64,000 bases of DNA, from contig MU385727.1 of assembly GCA_022497155.1 (NCBI GenBank), positions 434,001-498,000 of the forward strand. The letters run 5' to 3'. Position numbers and translations under genes: made by a program. The stretch is from Whalleya microplaca. Lineage: Eukaryota > Ascomycota > Sordariomycetes > Xylariales > Xylariaceae. Positions 11,980 through 23,387 of this stretch are shown one piece after another (the first letter of the stretch is position 1; each line of letters begins with the position of its first letter). The notes under the pieces were generated by a model. That model worked only from the letters and a program-made list of their open reading frames with translations, ran no database searches and was not told the DNA's origin.

Positions 11980-12230
11980 AGTCAGAGGATGATAAGAGAG
12001 AGAGGATGAATGATGTGAGAGGATAGGGGATCTCAACTTTTGAAGCACCGGCTTGGGTTGGTGTGGTTTGGGGAGGAGGAGGGTCGGGGTAGGGGTAGCT
12101 TTGCCAAGCTGGTGGTTTGCTTTCAAAAAGAAAAAGAAAAAGAAAAAAATAATAATTAATCTCTAATCTCTCTCTAATCTGGTGTAATTGCACAGATTAC
12201 ACTACACTGTAACCTATCTTATTAGGCGGG

Positions 12231-12290
12231 ACTGGCAGAGACTGGCAGAGACTGGCAGAGACTGGCAGAGAATGGCAGAGACTGGCAGAG
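12231..12290. repeat. 10-bp minisatellite, six units
   Basis: Six head-to-tail copies of ACTGGCAGAG; the fifth carries one change (AATGGCAGAG). Copies are otherwise identical, indicating recent expansion. Confidence 0.95.
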
Positions 12291-12562
12291 ACAGTTAGCA
12301 GCACTATTGGCACTGAAAGTGACTGAAGTGACCGATCGGTTTAGTGGCAAAACGGGCAAGCGCCAGGGCAGCCAGGGGTTCTTTGCCAGGAACGCAACCC
12401 CCCGGCGCTTGCTACACTGCACTCGCCGACTCCACAACCACTATAATAACTAATCAACGTCTAATCCGTAAGTCGACCAGCGTGCAATAGTCTTGTAAGA
12501 TCTTAATTGAACCCATATGAAACCCTCATCCATTCGATGATAACGCGGCTCGGCATATTGTA

Positions 12563-12592
12563 TGTACATACATACATACATACATACATATA
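12563..12592. repeat. (TACA)n microsatellite
   Basis: About seven TACA/CATA units; the same word recurs at many sites in this spacer and at 47411-47438. Confidence 0.85.
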
Positions 12593-14438
12593 TCCTATGT
12601 GTGGGAAAACCTACGCAATACATAGTTAGGTATAATGTAATGTCAGCATTTACCTAAACCTATTACACCTATTGCATGTGCTTAGTTTTGATATGCGTCG
12701 GCTTACAGGATCAGGAGGTAATGCTGATAGCAAGAGAGAAACAACCTTATCTACCCTCTCTATTCTGGACTATGTAAGTACATACAGCTTAACCACTTCC
12801 AGATGACACCAATGTTTCAAAAATGTAACCCGTTATAAAATAAGTCTCAATCAGATCTACTAGTACATAGAATGGCATGCTGTATGTACTAAGTATTGTT
12901 CGCATGACCCTGATACATTGTAGGTACTGCGTAGATCGATATGATAGAAATCTTAGCTATGAAAGAAAAGCACTCACCTCATTGGACAATGGCTAGCTAC
13001 CTAATTGTATGTAAACTTTTTGAGGGTCGGCGATTAAATTCTTACGAGATAGTTGGGTTCCTGTAGACTCTGACCTGCAGATGTTCCTGCATTTGGCCCC
13101 CTAGCGTATCGAGATGAAATCGGTTGATTCTATTATTTATGTATGTATAGTCGCAATAGTAATCCATAGTTCGAACCCTTCGTTAATGATCAATGTCGGC
13201 GAATGTTTACTAATTGGTGAACCTTGCTCTCCGTAGTCCATAACGGAATACTTGTATGTAGACATTGAAATTTTAAGTTAGACTTTTAGGCCCAATGCCA
13301 AGCATCACCCCTGAATCCCAGAATGGATCCCAGAAGCCGCGTGGCCAGTCAGCGGCCGGGTTCAACGGCCCCTAGTTGCTGCCTTATGTCGCCGGGTAGC
13401 TGTCCACTCTGCCAGTCTGCCACTAGAAAGAATGTTCCATATGAGCTTCGACTTACTATATTACAGCTATTATTCGCCAATTAGGATACGTCTCATAATA
13501 CTACTATATAGTATACACTGATGAGAACGAGTCAGACGAAGTTGCTTCATTTCACGGACTATCATATCATATCACGAATACGCCCTCTTCTGCCGGGTCT
13601 GGATCCTGATTGATCACCCTCACCTCTGTCACAATAAGGTTGAAGTCCTTGCAACCATAAACAGATGTATTATATGTAGATATTCCCGTGTAAGTGTATG
13701 TACAAGAGTAACACACTTCCGCCCCATGCATTTTACTACCTTAACATATACCTACCTGTTAGCCAGTCTCAGGTGAGTATGCCTCCTCACCGGCCATTTG
13801 CTCTGGCGCTTTGGCCTACATCATGCATCTGAAAGGATGAAATCGATGGCTGGGAAGCTACCTATTCTGCCCCTGAAATGGTGCAGCGTCGAGTGAAGGC
13901 TGTCAGCCTCTCAATAAATATTCACCGCCACACACCCGAACAACCTACTTACCACGGGTAGTCAGTCACCGGCTCTTCATGCACTTTCTGATCGCCGCCC
14001 GGGAATTGGCGAAGGAACGAGTTTCGTCGCCTGGTTTTGATGTTGATAGCATACATACAGTCACAGTCCTCGTCGCAACGGTTTCATCGACCAGAATTAA
14101 TCCGCGGCCAATAATTCTCGCTTCGCACAACGAGGAATGCACACCTGGGATCACAGCAGACCGACAAATATGGACTTAAAAAAGATGACGCAGTTATACA
14201 ACTGCTAGATCTAGGTAATCTCTCACCGCAGCATGCAAGGTACAGACAGACCAAGCCCAGATATATCTATATGTACACAACATAAGCATCGAAAATGTAG
14301 GTATGTACCTGCGTCCGACATTCTCGGGACCCGAGAGTCGGCGCCACAACGTACCTACGCAAATGATATGCCGTCGGGTCGATTGATCAAGTGGCTAAAA
14401 AGGTGGCTGGCTGGCTAGCTCACCGTGCAGTGTAGTGT

Positions 14439-14557
14439 GCAGGTAGGTATGGATAGCAAGAGGCCAGGAATAAGTGTATTAAGGATGATGGAGAGGTCTA
14501 GAGCTAGCGACCTAATTTTCCCTCTTTTTGTGTGCCGAACGCTTTGACCACCTCACA
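14439..14557 (+). repeat. Direct repeat, copy 1 of a ~115-bp segment
   Basis: This segment and 15101-15213 are near-identical in direct orientation, differing by small indels in the first half and identical over the last 65 bases (from GAGGTCTAGAGC to CACCTCACA). Spacing is about 660 bp. No TIR or LTR ends were seen. Confidence 0.9.
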
Positions 14558-15100
14558 CACTGCCACAGCGCCCACAACGCGAATGCCCCCATTCGCAACG
14601 CCGACCAGCCAGAACGAAGGCGTTACCACTATCAATCACTGAACTTTCACCTCACTCAATACATACGAATATCCGACGGCGACACCATTAACCACTCTAT
14701 CCCCCCATTCCGGACCACTCACCCAACAGCCGAACCCACAATCCTAACACAGCGAGGAACACCAACCCGACCGCGACCGCTTGACCACGCAGGGAATCAC
14801 GGTTATCGCACGTAATTAATGGCCCCGGTAGAACGATAATGAACGGTGAATGAATGTTAGAATGATGAAGATGAGATGGGATCTGGTAGGCCTTTGGGAC
14901 GATTATGAATCTAATGAACTTCCGGTAGGGTTGGTTGGTTTTGGTAGACGACAATTAATGACGGCGACGAAGCGACGACGACCAGACGCGAAATGAGGAC
15001 TGTAGCGGAATTGACTTCAAGGTGAATTGACTATTAGATTTATGGATAACAAGAATGCCTTTTCGACTTGCTATCCCTGCTGAGCTCGCCAAAAGTGTGT

Positions 15101-15213
15101 GCAGGTATCGGATAGCAAGAGGCTAGGAAAGGTGTATTAAAGATGATGGAGGTCTAGAGCTAGCGACCTAATTTTCCCTCTTTTTGTGTGCCGAACGCTT
15201 TGACCACCTCACA
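15101..15213 (+). repeat. Direct repeat, copy 2 of a ~115-bp segment
   Basis: Partner of 14439-14557. Upstream of both copies the sequence is weakly similar too (GCTAGCTCACC against TGAGCTCGCC), so the duplicated unit may once have been longer. Confidence 0.9.
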
Positions 15214-16767
15214 GTGTTCAACCACCGCCGTTTTCCCATCAACAATCCGACTGCCAGTGCTCCCCTCCGGTTTCGCTTCAAGTCAGGGTTTCGACGATCA
15301 GAAAGCTTGGCCCCCGCCCAGAAAGAAAACTGCACTTCACTTCTCTCACTTTTTGCCGTGCCACCTGTTCGCAGCGACAAGCCTTGGGGGGCTTCTGCAT
15401 ATTGATGATGAATGCAACCACGATCTGGCATACATAGCCCCGCGCGCTTGATCTATGCGTAGTAGCAAACAACCTAACGCCCCCAAATTGGAACCCGGCC
15501 CATATTGAACCAGCGCGTGCCGCCCGGTGCGACGCTGGAGGGATGATCGCGGCTCCAAATCGGGAGCGCCTACATACAGCTAATAATTAGAACGGGAGAC
15601 GTAAGCAATACTCGCATGCGGGCGCTACGGACATGGGATGAACGATAATCGTCTTCCTTACTTTACTCTCTAGGGAATATGTCAGGATATGTGATCCATT
15701 GATGTATTGTGTTGTTGTAGTGGTTAAGGTGTGGGCTAGTACTAACAGTGGGTACGATAGGAATACATGGTGTGCAGGGATCACGTGACAGAATAGGTAT
15801 CTTATATCTTTATATCCATCATGCACATACTTATAAGATGGCATCTAGGTAGTCTAAGGTAGCCAGCCCCCTCACTCTGACATAAGCTTGAGCATCGTAT
15901 GTACCACAGTCTGTCTCATGCCTTGGGCAAAGCACACTTAGCTTTGCGACAATCTCAAACACACCCAAGGCTACACCACATTTTATTTTTCCTGGGAAAC
16001 CGTCCTTGTATACGATCATATTTGAGGGGTCTAAGAATGTCTGATCCTTGTGAGACGAGTATCGATAATGTAGCGCCCCTGGTGTGATGTCAAGTTGACT
16101 GAGACAAGAAAGCCGGGAGCCCATCGGGATGAAATTGTCTACCGTAATTTGTTCGACTTCTGAATAAACGCACCTGTTCTCTCACATGGTTGGGAGAATC
16201 GGTACCTGCAGACGTAGATCGCACTACTACATACATATGGGCTGGCTGATGTCTGTGACAAGTGCTACGTAAAGGTCTATGTCGCGGGATATATAAGGCG
16301 TAAATGCTGTGCCGCAATTGCGGCGTCGTCCTTTGCAACAGTTTAGCCTTACGTAGAGGGAGCTGCAAGCCGCCTTTGCATCTGTCTCATTTCTTGACTC
16401 TCTGCCGACCTGTGAAACACTGTTCCGAAATCCGGGTGCGGAGCTCATTCGGGCAGCCTTGTTAGACCCGGAACAGAGGCTGAGCTGTCACATAATCTGC
16501 AATGAACCGGCGTGGTCTCGCTCACTGAGGCTGTATATGGGAAGTGCGACTAGTTGTCATATAGATTACATACTTCGATGATTACTCAGGGTCATATTCT
16601 ATTCCAGTGATCCTATGCGCCATGGCAGCGGGCCGGCTGCAAAAAGACCACTGCTCTTCTGTTAACTCGACAGGTAGAAGGTAGATAGGCCTCTTCCGTC
16701 CTACAGCAGTAAACAAATCCACCACCAAGGCTGTATCCCGCCTAACACAGGCCCAGCGACCAGGCCC

Positions 16768-17359
16768 CTACGAGGCCGCAGAACCTCCACCTCCCCCAAC
16801 CCCGGCGCCGGGCCCATCCCCCTTAACAACAGCAAACTCCCTCAACTTACCCAAATCCACCATCCGCAGGGCACTATCCTCCGTAGCCTCCAGATCGACC
16901 CTCGGCACGCCCCCAACCCCCACGCGCCCCGTCTTGAAGGCCTCGTACGCCTCCAGCCAGCGCGCCGTGCACAGACACCAGCGACAGCCCCCCGTCAGGC
17001 CGACGCCGCGCCGCAGGTCGTTCCCGCGCGCGGCCGAGAACTCCAGGAACTCGTCCGTCACTATGCCCGCCACCGCGTGGTGGCCCGGGTCCACGCCGCC
17101 CCAGCCGTCGCCGGCGCTGCTGCTGCTGCTGCCGGTGCGACAGTAGCCGTCGCGGAAGTAGCCTGTTGGGGGATGCGTTGAGAAGAGCTTGAGGGGCTGC
17201 TTGAAGACTGCGAGGAGTTAGGCAAGTAGTTAGATATAATAATGTATGGTAAGCAACACGGGGCCTAGATATGCAGATACGTCGGTGCAGCATGGGCTCC
17301 GCGCCGAGAACCGGCTTATGTAGGTATGGGTACCCACCATTGAGACTTGAGGATGCCAT
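16768..17359 (-). CDS. DUF2237 family protein (COG3651-like)
   Basis: Two exons, complement of 17338-17359 and 16768-17207, with a 130-bp intron (GTGGGT donor, CTCGCAG acceptor); 153 aa. The first exon codes only MASSSLN plus one base; the join gives 'NVFKQPLKLFSTHPPTGYF', matching the 'NVLG.PL..CS..P.TGFFRDG' start of DUF2237 proteins. Then come 'RDGYC', 'GHHAVAGIVTDEFLEFS', 'GNDL', 'GDRWCLC'-like 'GCRWCLCTARWLEAYEA' and 'VDLEATEDSALRMVDL', all conserved in the family. The length is near the 120-150 aa usual for it. Molecular function is unknown; the family is widespread in bacteria and occurs in fungi. Gly-rich 'GAGVGGGGGSAAS' ends the protein. A CAG tract lies 19-66 bases upstream of the ATG, so probably in the leader. 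Confidence 0.85.
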
Positions 17360-17375
17360 GGTTGGTCGTCCGAAT

Positions 17376-17377
<2 letters not shown>

Positions 17378-17425
<48 letters not shown>
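17378..17425. repeat. (CTG/CAG)16 trinucleotide tract upstream of the DUF2237 start
   Basis: Sixteen uninterrupted CTG units on the plus strand, CAG on the strand of the DUF2237 gene. One frame reads as poly-Gln in an upstream ORF, but that ORF runs through the intron and has no other protein-like sequence. Confidence 0.95.
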
Positions 17426-17431
<6 letters not shown>

Positions 17432-19145
17432 TGCGAAGGCCGGTGCTGCTGCTGATAGGATCCACCACACGATACTCGGCCAGATGTGCAGGTTGATGCT
17501 GATGAACATTGCAAACCCGGATTTTGATCAGATGGAACATGAAGGTCTGAACTCTGATGAGAGCCGTCGATGACGTTTCGCTTGATATCGAGCTCGAAAC
17601 ATGACGTCATGGATAGAGAAACGAAGCGGTTGCTGCGAATGCTTCATTGTCGTCCATACATACATGTAGCGATTCAATCCCCTCGAGCGATGTGCCTGTC
17701 AACCTTCCTCTGCTTTGTTATTTTTGGTTGCCATGTTGGCACTTTTTCCCACAACGTTGCTGGCACTTTTTCACGTAGTCGCATTATCACGAGGGGAGAG
17801 CGATAGTAGGGATTCACGCTAGAATACTCTAGGCTCGGCCGAGGAAGCTTAATAAGTTATATAGCCTACTCGGGGACTCCACGGGCTTTATTTTGCGGCG
17901 CAGTACTTCCGTACCGGTCTATCTGCAGACCCGTTATATCCGGCGTCAGCTCGAATCGGATGTTTTTTTTTTTTTTTACGAGGTCCGCTGTGTGTTCTTG
18001 ATTCTACTACATACCTACTTGTTTACTCACGCTTGGCTTCGGCTTCGTCTATCAAAAATAGCTACAAGGCACATATGGTTCACGATGAGTGAAAGTTCGA
18101 GAATGAGATGAACGTAAGACTATGACGATTTACATAGTTGGGTGCTGTTGGTCTGTTATAAGCTGCCAACTCGAGGTATATATTTCTCCGCGAATAGTAC
18201 CAACACCACGGCGTGGACGTTAGATCGATCGTATTCGGCATCGGGCCTGCTATGTGCTGACAAAATATGCCCGTTCCTGCTGGCAATTACCTGCTTGCAA
18301 GCAGACAAGTTAGCGGTGTAAGCAAGACTGCATACCAGCTATTCACCGGCGTATCTCGATCTCGTCGCCAATGCAACGTAGGATGGAAACTTCTACGTAC
18401 TCTACGTACATTGGGGAGGCCAAGAGTCACCAATCCCATTCCGGCTTGTATGGATGTCAATCCGGCAGCATCCGAGTTGTCAGATCTGACCTCTTTATTC
18501 GTACTAATCAATGAGGTCGACAGTCAGAAATCTTGGAAATACCTCAATAGGATCACGGTAGCACGAAGCCACGAGAGTTACCATTGGGCGTTCTGCGGCG
18601 GAGAAGCGTGACGGCCTTTCGATGTATCATTCCATATATCGTATTGCTGTGGAGATGAATATTTATTGCTAAATTAAGAACACTGACTTGCAGCTTTTGC
18701 GCTAAAGATTTTCCGCCTTGCTAGCCGACGCAGCCAATCACGCTGCACACCATCCCAAGAACGAGCGGTTGGGCGGCGGCGCATGGCTGTCGACAGCCAA
18801 TACCATGGCGGCCTGTGGCACGAAGCTGGCAAGCAGTTGCATGTCTTCGTACGCAAAATCAGCACTGGATGTGGATAAGCATAACAACTATCTCACCCAA
18901 TGGTTCGTGTTCCCCAGTCGCTTATTTCGCAAGTGGTGAATAATTGCGTTAGCCTTGAAGCCACGCCGATGCTATTATGACGGATATGGCAGGCGATGGA
19001 ATGGCTGGGATGGCTTGGATGGCTTGGAAGGCTGTGGCCCTATGAAATTTCCAGACCCAAGTCACAACCGATTACTTGCATCTCCTGTTAGCCAATATTG
19101 GCCTCTCGTGTTGTGGCCGGCGAGCGTGATGGCACTCCAGGCCGC

Positions 19146-19153
19146 ATATAAGG
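19146..19153 (+). promoter_or_regulatory. TATA box of the adhesin gene
   Basis: ATATAAGG about 190 bases upstream of the ATG at 19337, with a CCAAT-type word 55 bases further upstream and a pyrimidine/CA-rich leader downstream. Placement is inferred from sequence only. Confidence 0.5.
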
Positions 19154-19336
19154 GGTTGCGAGCCGCTCCCCTGGGCTTGCACACTCTTTGTTTCTAGCAT
19201 TACCAACCGTACATAATACATACCAAGTCACTCGCTTCTGCTTGGTCTCTACAGCTTATACCTACGATCGCTACAGTCCTTCGCTAATACTGTATTAAAA
19301 CTAATATACTTACTTATATCTCCTTAATATCTAAAA

Positions 19337-22250
19337 ATGCACAGCTTTTTCCTGGGCCTTGGGGCTCTCGCCCTCACGGGCACAGCCAACGCTTCCCTCA
19401 AGCGTTGGACATATCCAGAATGCGAACGAGATAACTGTTACAACAACTTCATCGACGATCGTTTCAAGGACGAGGCCCCATCTTTCTGCTTGGGGTTCCT
19501 AGCCGGCACTACCACCGAGGCATCTGCTATCCCAACTGATTTCCAGGTGAGTGATATGGTGGCCGACTACAACGTCGACCTCCCTTTTCTCAATCTTATG
19601 TAAGACGGACGATGACTAACATGACTGGCAGAACTGCAATGGCAATATCAAGGCCGTCTCTTCGGCTTGCTCATGCATCACTTACACGGCCCCCCACACT
19701 GCAACCCCCAGCACGAGCTCGTATGCAGTGAGCACTACTCCTGGTTATCCCGTTAGCACATACCCCGGCCTGCCAACCTACCCAGCTAGCTCCCCATCAA
19801 GTAGCACTTCTAGTCTCTCGGTCAGCACGTATCCAGGCCTTCCAACCTACCCAGCTAGCTCCCCATCAAGTAGCACTTCTAGTCTCTCGGTCAGCACGTA
19901 TCCAGGCCTTCCAACCTATCCCGTTAGCTCCACGTCAAGTTACGAGACTAGTAGTACTACCCCTGGCTACCCGGTCAGCACTTACCCCGGCCTGCCAACC
20001 TACCCAGTTAGCTCGTCCACGTCAAGCAGCACTTCTAGCCTCTCAGTCAGCACGTATCCAGGGCTTCCATCCTACCCGGTTAGCTCCCCGTCGAGCTCCG
20101 TGGCGTCGTCCTCCACGTCTAGCTCGACGTATGAGGTTAGCAGCACCTCTAGCTACGAGGTCTCCAGCAGCACGTCGCTGTATCCTACGTACAGCACCAC
20201 CAGCGTGCCTTCGTATCCGACGAGCAGCGTCAGCGCTACTCCCTCTAGCTCTACCACGGAATGGACCACTTCCACCATCTACACGACTACCCTCCGGACG
20301 GTGACCTCGTGTGCGCCGACGGTACCAAACTGTCCTAATACGCCACATGTGACTACGGATACTATTGCCATTACTACGACTGTGTGCCCTGTTACCAGCA
20401 GCTCTAGTGTGGTTACGTACCCGACGACTACTGAGACCGCGTACCCGACAACCAGCTCTAGTGTGTCTTCATACATATCTAGCAGCATCACGACGTATCC
20501 AGTCTCGTCCAGCAGTGTCACGACGTATCCAGTCTCGTCCAGCAGTGTCACGACGTATCCGGTTTCTTCTAGCAGTGTCACGACCTATCCAGCGTCTTCC
20601 ATCAGCATAACGACGTACCCAGCGTCTTCCATCAGCATCACGACGTACCCAGTTTCTTCTAGCAGTGTTACAACGTATCCAGTTTCTTCCAGTAGTGTTA
20701 CAACGTATCCAGTCTCGTCCAGCAGTGTTACGACTTATCCAGTCTCGTCCAGCAGTGTCACGACATACCCAGTTTCGTCTGGCAGTGTCACGACTTATCC
20801 GGCTTCTTCTGTCAGCATCACGACGTATCCAGTTTCTTCTTTCAGTAGCACCGCTTACCCCAACACTACTACTACGTCTAGCTCCACTACTGAATGGACT
20901 ACCTCAACCATCTACACTACGACGATCAAGACGGTGACCTCATGTGCACCAACCGTGCCTAACTGTCCTAACACCCCACACGTTACGACAGAAACCATCC
21001 CCATCACCACAACCGTGTGTCCGGTGACCAGCAGCTCCAGCATAGTAGTCACTTACCCGACCACGAAGGTCCCGACAACTACTGAGGTCACGTACCCGAC
21101 TAGTGTTCCCACTACGAAGGTCCCGACAACGACCGAGGTTACGTACCCGACTACTGTTCCAACTACTAAGGTTCCGACAACTACTGAGGTCACGTACCCA
21201 ACAACTAGTGTGCCGTATCCAGTCAGCAACGGCACCACTTCCGTCCCAACTACCTCTGTCTTCACCACGGAATGGACCACCTCCACAATCTACACCACCA
21301 CCGTGAAGACCGTGACTTCATGCGCACCAACTGTGCCGAACTGCCCTAACACCCCGCACGTCACAACGGAAACCATCCCCGTTACGACCACAGTGTGCCC
21401 CGTAACCAGCAGCAGCACCAGCGTGGTGGTTACCTACCCGACTACCAAGGTTCCGACAACTACCGAGGTTACGTACCCGACTACTACGGCCCCGACTACC
21501 AAGGTACCGTACCCAACAACCACTGTCCCGTATCCGGTTAGTAACGGAACCACGTCCGTTCCAGCCACGGAGTGGACCACCTCAACGATCTACACCACGA
21601 CACTGAAGACAGTGACCTCCTGCGCCCCTAGCGTGACGAACTGCCCTAATACTCCCCACGTGACAACGGAGACTATCCCCGTCACTACCACAGTCTGTCC
21701 CGTCACCAGCACCACGGCGCCGCCAGAGTACACCACCTCCACCATCTACAGCACCGCAATCCGGACCATCACCTCCTGCGCGCCCGGCGTCCCCAACTGC
21801 CCGAACCAGACGCCCCACGTGACCACGGAGCTCATCCCTGTGACCACAACCGTGTGTCCCGTAACCACCCCGGTCCCCACGCTCGTGCCGACCCTGCCCC
21901 CCACTGTGCTCCCGCCCTACCCGACCTATGTCCCCGTGCCCAGCGTCTCGACCACGACGCTGTACAGCACGTCCGTGGCGCCCTGCTCCGCGGGGTGTCC
22001 TAAGGGCAGCCAGAGCACCACGGTCCTGTACCCCACGGGCACCACCGTCGTCACGTACAGCGGGTTCACATCCGCGACGAAGGTCCCCGTCGGCTCGGGC
22101 ACCGTGGGAGTGGGCACCGGCACCCCGGTCGTTCCCACGTACACGGCTACGAGCAGCGTTGTCGTGATCCCGACTGCGGCTGCGGGTCGTGTCGAGTTCG
22201 GCGGGTTAGTTGGTGTTGTGGCTGGGGCCGTGGCCGTCGCGCTTTTCTAA
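19337..22250 (+). CDS. GPI-anchored Ser/Thr-rich repeat adhesin / cell wall protein
   Basis: Two exons, 19337-19546 and 19632-22250, with an 85-bp intron (GTGAGT donor, GGCAG acceptor, phase 0); 942 aa. A signal peptide (MHSFFLGLGALALTGTANA) is followed by a Cys-bearing head domain: 'CERDNC', then single Cys at 'FCLG' and 'NCNG', ending 'ACSCI'. The rest is Ser/Thr/Pro/Tyr-rich and presumably heavily O-glycosylated: N-terminal 'STYPGLPTYP' repeats, then 12-13 copies of a 10-residue 'SSSSVTTYPV' unit, five copies of a ~45-residue module (TEWTTSTIYTTT through TTVCPVT, three Cys each) and 'TTKVPTTTEVTYP' spacers. The C-terminus (GGLVGVVAGAVAVALF) is a typical GPI-anchor signal. Such proteins sit in the fungal wall and mediate adhesion or surface properties. 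Repeat number is likely variable between strains. Not assigned to a named adhesin. Confidence 0.88.
20481..20860 (+). repeat. 30-bp in-frame tandem repeat within the adhesin gene
   Basis: Twelve to thirteen 30-bp units of the type GTCACGACGTATCCAGTCTC plus ten more bases, encoding SSSSVTTYPV and variants (SSISITTYPA, SSGSVTTYPA). Unit lengths are exact multiples of three, so gain or loss keeps the frame. Confidence 0.9.
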
Positions 22251-23387
22251 GTTTGAGAGTTTGAGTTTGAATCGGCGAGACTGGGAGTGAGAGATGGGGA
22301 TGTTAGACGGAGTAGAATGATTGAAGAGCAGTCGGTAATGGAATTAGAAAAATATGAGAGATAAAGGGACGGGTGGAAAGGAATAGGTATTGGAAATAGG
22401 AAAGGGGAATATGATATGAATGTTATGTAATGACACCCCTTAGTATCTATATATATATCGAAAATCTATAATTTTGATAGCACTGACAAGGAGACGTGCG
22501 ACTGAGAATTAACTAACACAATAAAATAATAAGGCGAGGGGCAAGAAGGCAGATGGCTGTGTTACAAGGCCAGCCCTGAGTTAATTATAAAATGTACTAC
22601 ATAATCTATATAGTAATTGTCACAACCTAGTTGTGGTATGCAGCTTAGTAACTATATAAGATATCTTCGTGTCACTTTAATGCCCTTTTATAAATAAGAT
22701 CGTTCCTGGTTTGATATAGCTGAGTTAATAACAGTTATCAATACAATACCATAATGATGAATATTTAATTATAACACAGAAACGTAAAGTATAATTTATG
22801 ATATGAAGATTTATGTTAAAGCTTTTCCAAAGCTGAATAGTGCATCTTCGGCATAGTTTGCAGACTTATTAAATGTTACGGGCCCCTTAGTCATGCAGCT
22901 CTGGCAATCTGTATTTTTATACTATTCCCCTCACCGACCTAGTTAGTAGTAAAAGTATAACTCAACAGTTACTAGCGCTATTAGTGTTTCACACACTATC
23001 CTTTACTTAATATAATGTTGTCCGTACTACTTATATAGTTTCTAGTTGCGTTATAAAAATGGTTTAATCAATTAAAATGTCACATAGCAGTAGGAAATCT
23101 TGGCATCGGCGCATTGCAACATTGCAGAGAGGTACATGGATAAACAACTTCATAGCGAGGCGAATGTTGTGGCTGAGCTACTAAAGTCATCTCCCACAAG
23201 GTTGCATTGTTATCTAATATAGGCAACTATTGCTGCAGTTGGAGACATGGCACAGCCTCTTCACGAGCAGATAAATCATTCATGGGGGCGCCCCTGCAAT
23301 TCTTTCTCCTGCGATTCCTGCCCTCTCATCAGGTATCTTCGCTTCAATGACTCTTCTGTCCCGTACTCTTCTGTCACGTACTCGGAA
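22251..23387. other. AT-rich intergenic region
   Basis: 3' flank of the adhesin and promoter/leader of the next gene. Very AT-rich from 22600 to 23060. The open frame from 23247 to 23387 is in frame with the downstream gene but looks like leader. Confidence 0.5.

Larger units (their letters stand above)
11071..16767. other. Long intergenic region with simple repeats and a duplicated segment
   Basis: About 5.7 kb between the divergent Arf-GEF start and the DUF2237 3' end. No ORF here resembles a protein family; the longest are under 120 codons. It holds many short repeats (listed separately), AGCTGCAAAA copies at 11630-11675, and TACATA/TACCTA words common in this window. The first 400 bases are probably the Arf-GEF promoter and leader, including a CAG-rich stretch at 11136-11160. 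Confidence 0.6.
17360..19336. other. Intergenic, divergent promoters
   Basis: About 2 kb between divergent genes. Apart from the CAG tract and the TATA box listed separately, I see a poly-T run at 17962-17977 and a CCAATATTGG palindrome near 19091. No protein-like ORF. Confidence 0.5.

Noticed and set aside
13160..13185. GTTCGAACCC word resembling a tRNA B box on the minus strand
   Set aside because: No matching A box, acceptor stem or anticodon arm could be folded from the flanks.
16874..17509. 211-codon poly-Gln ORF upstream of and overlapping DUF2237
   Set aside because: It translates the CAG tract, the intron and an off-frame part of exon 2; the DUF2237 frame needs the 22-base exon and splice instead.
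20043..20348. Antisense ORFs across the adhesin repeats
   Set aside because: Repetitive Thr/Ser codons leave several frames open on the other strand; composition is Arg/Val-rich noise.
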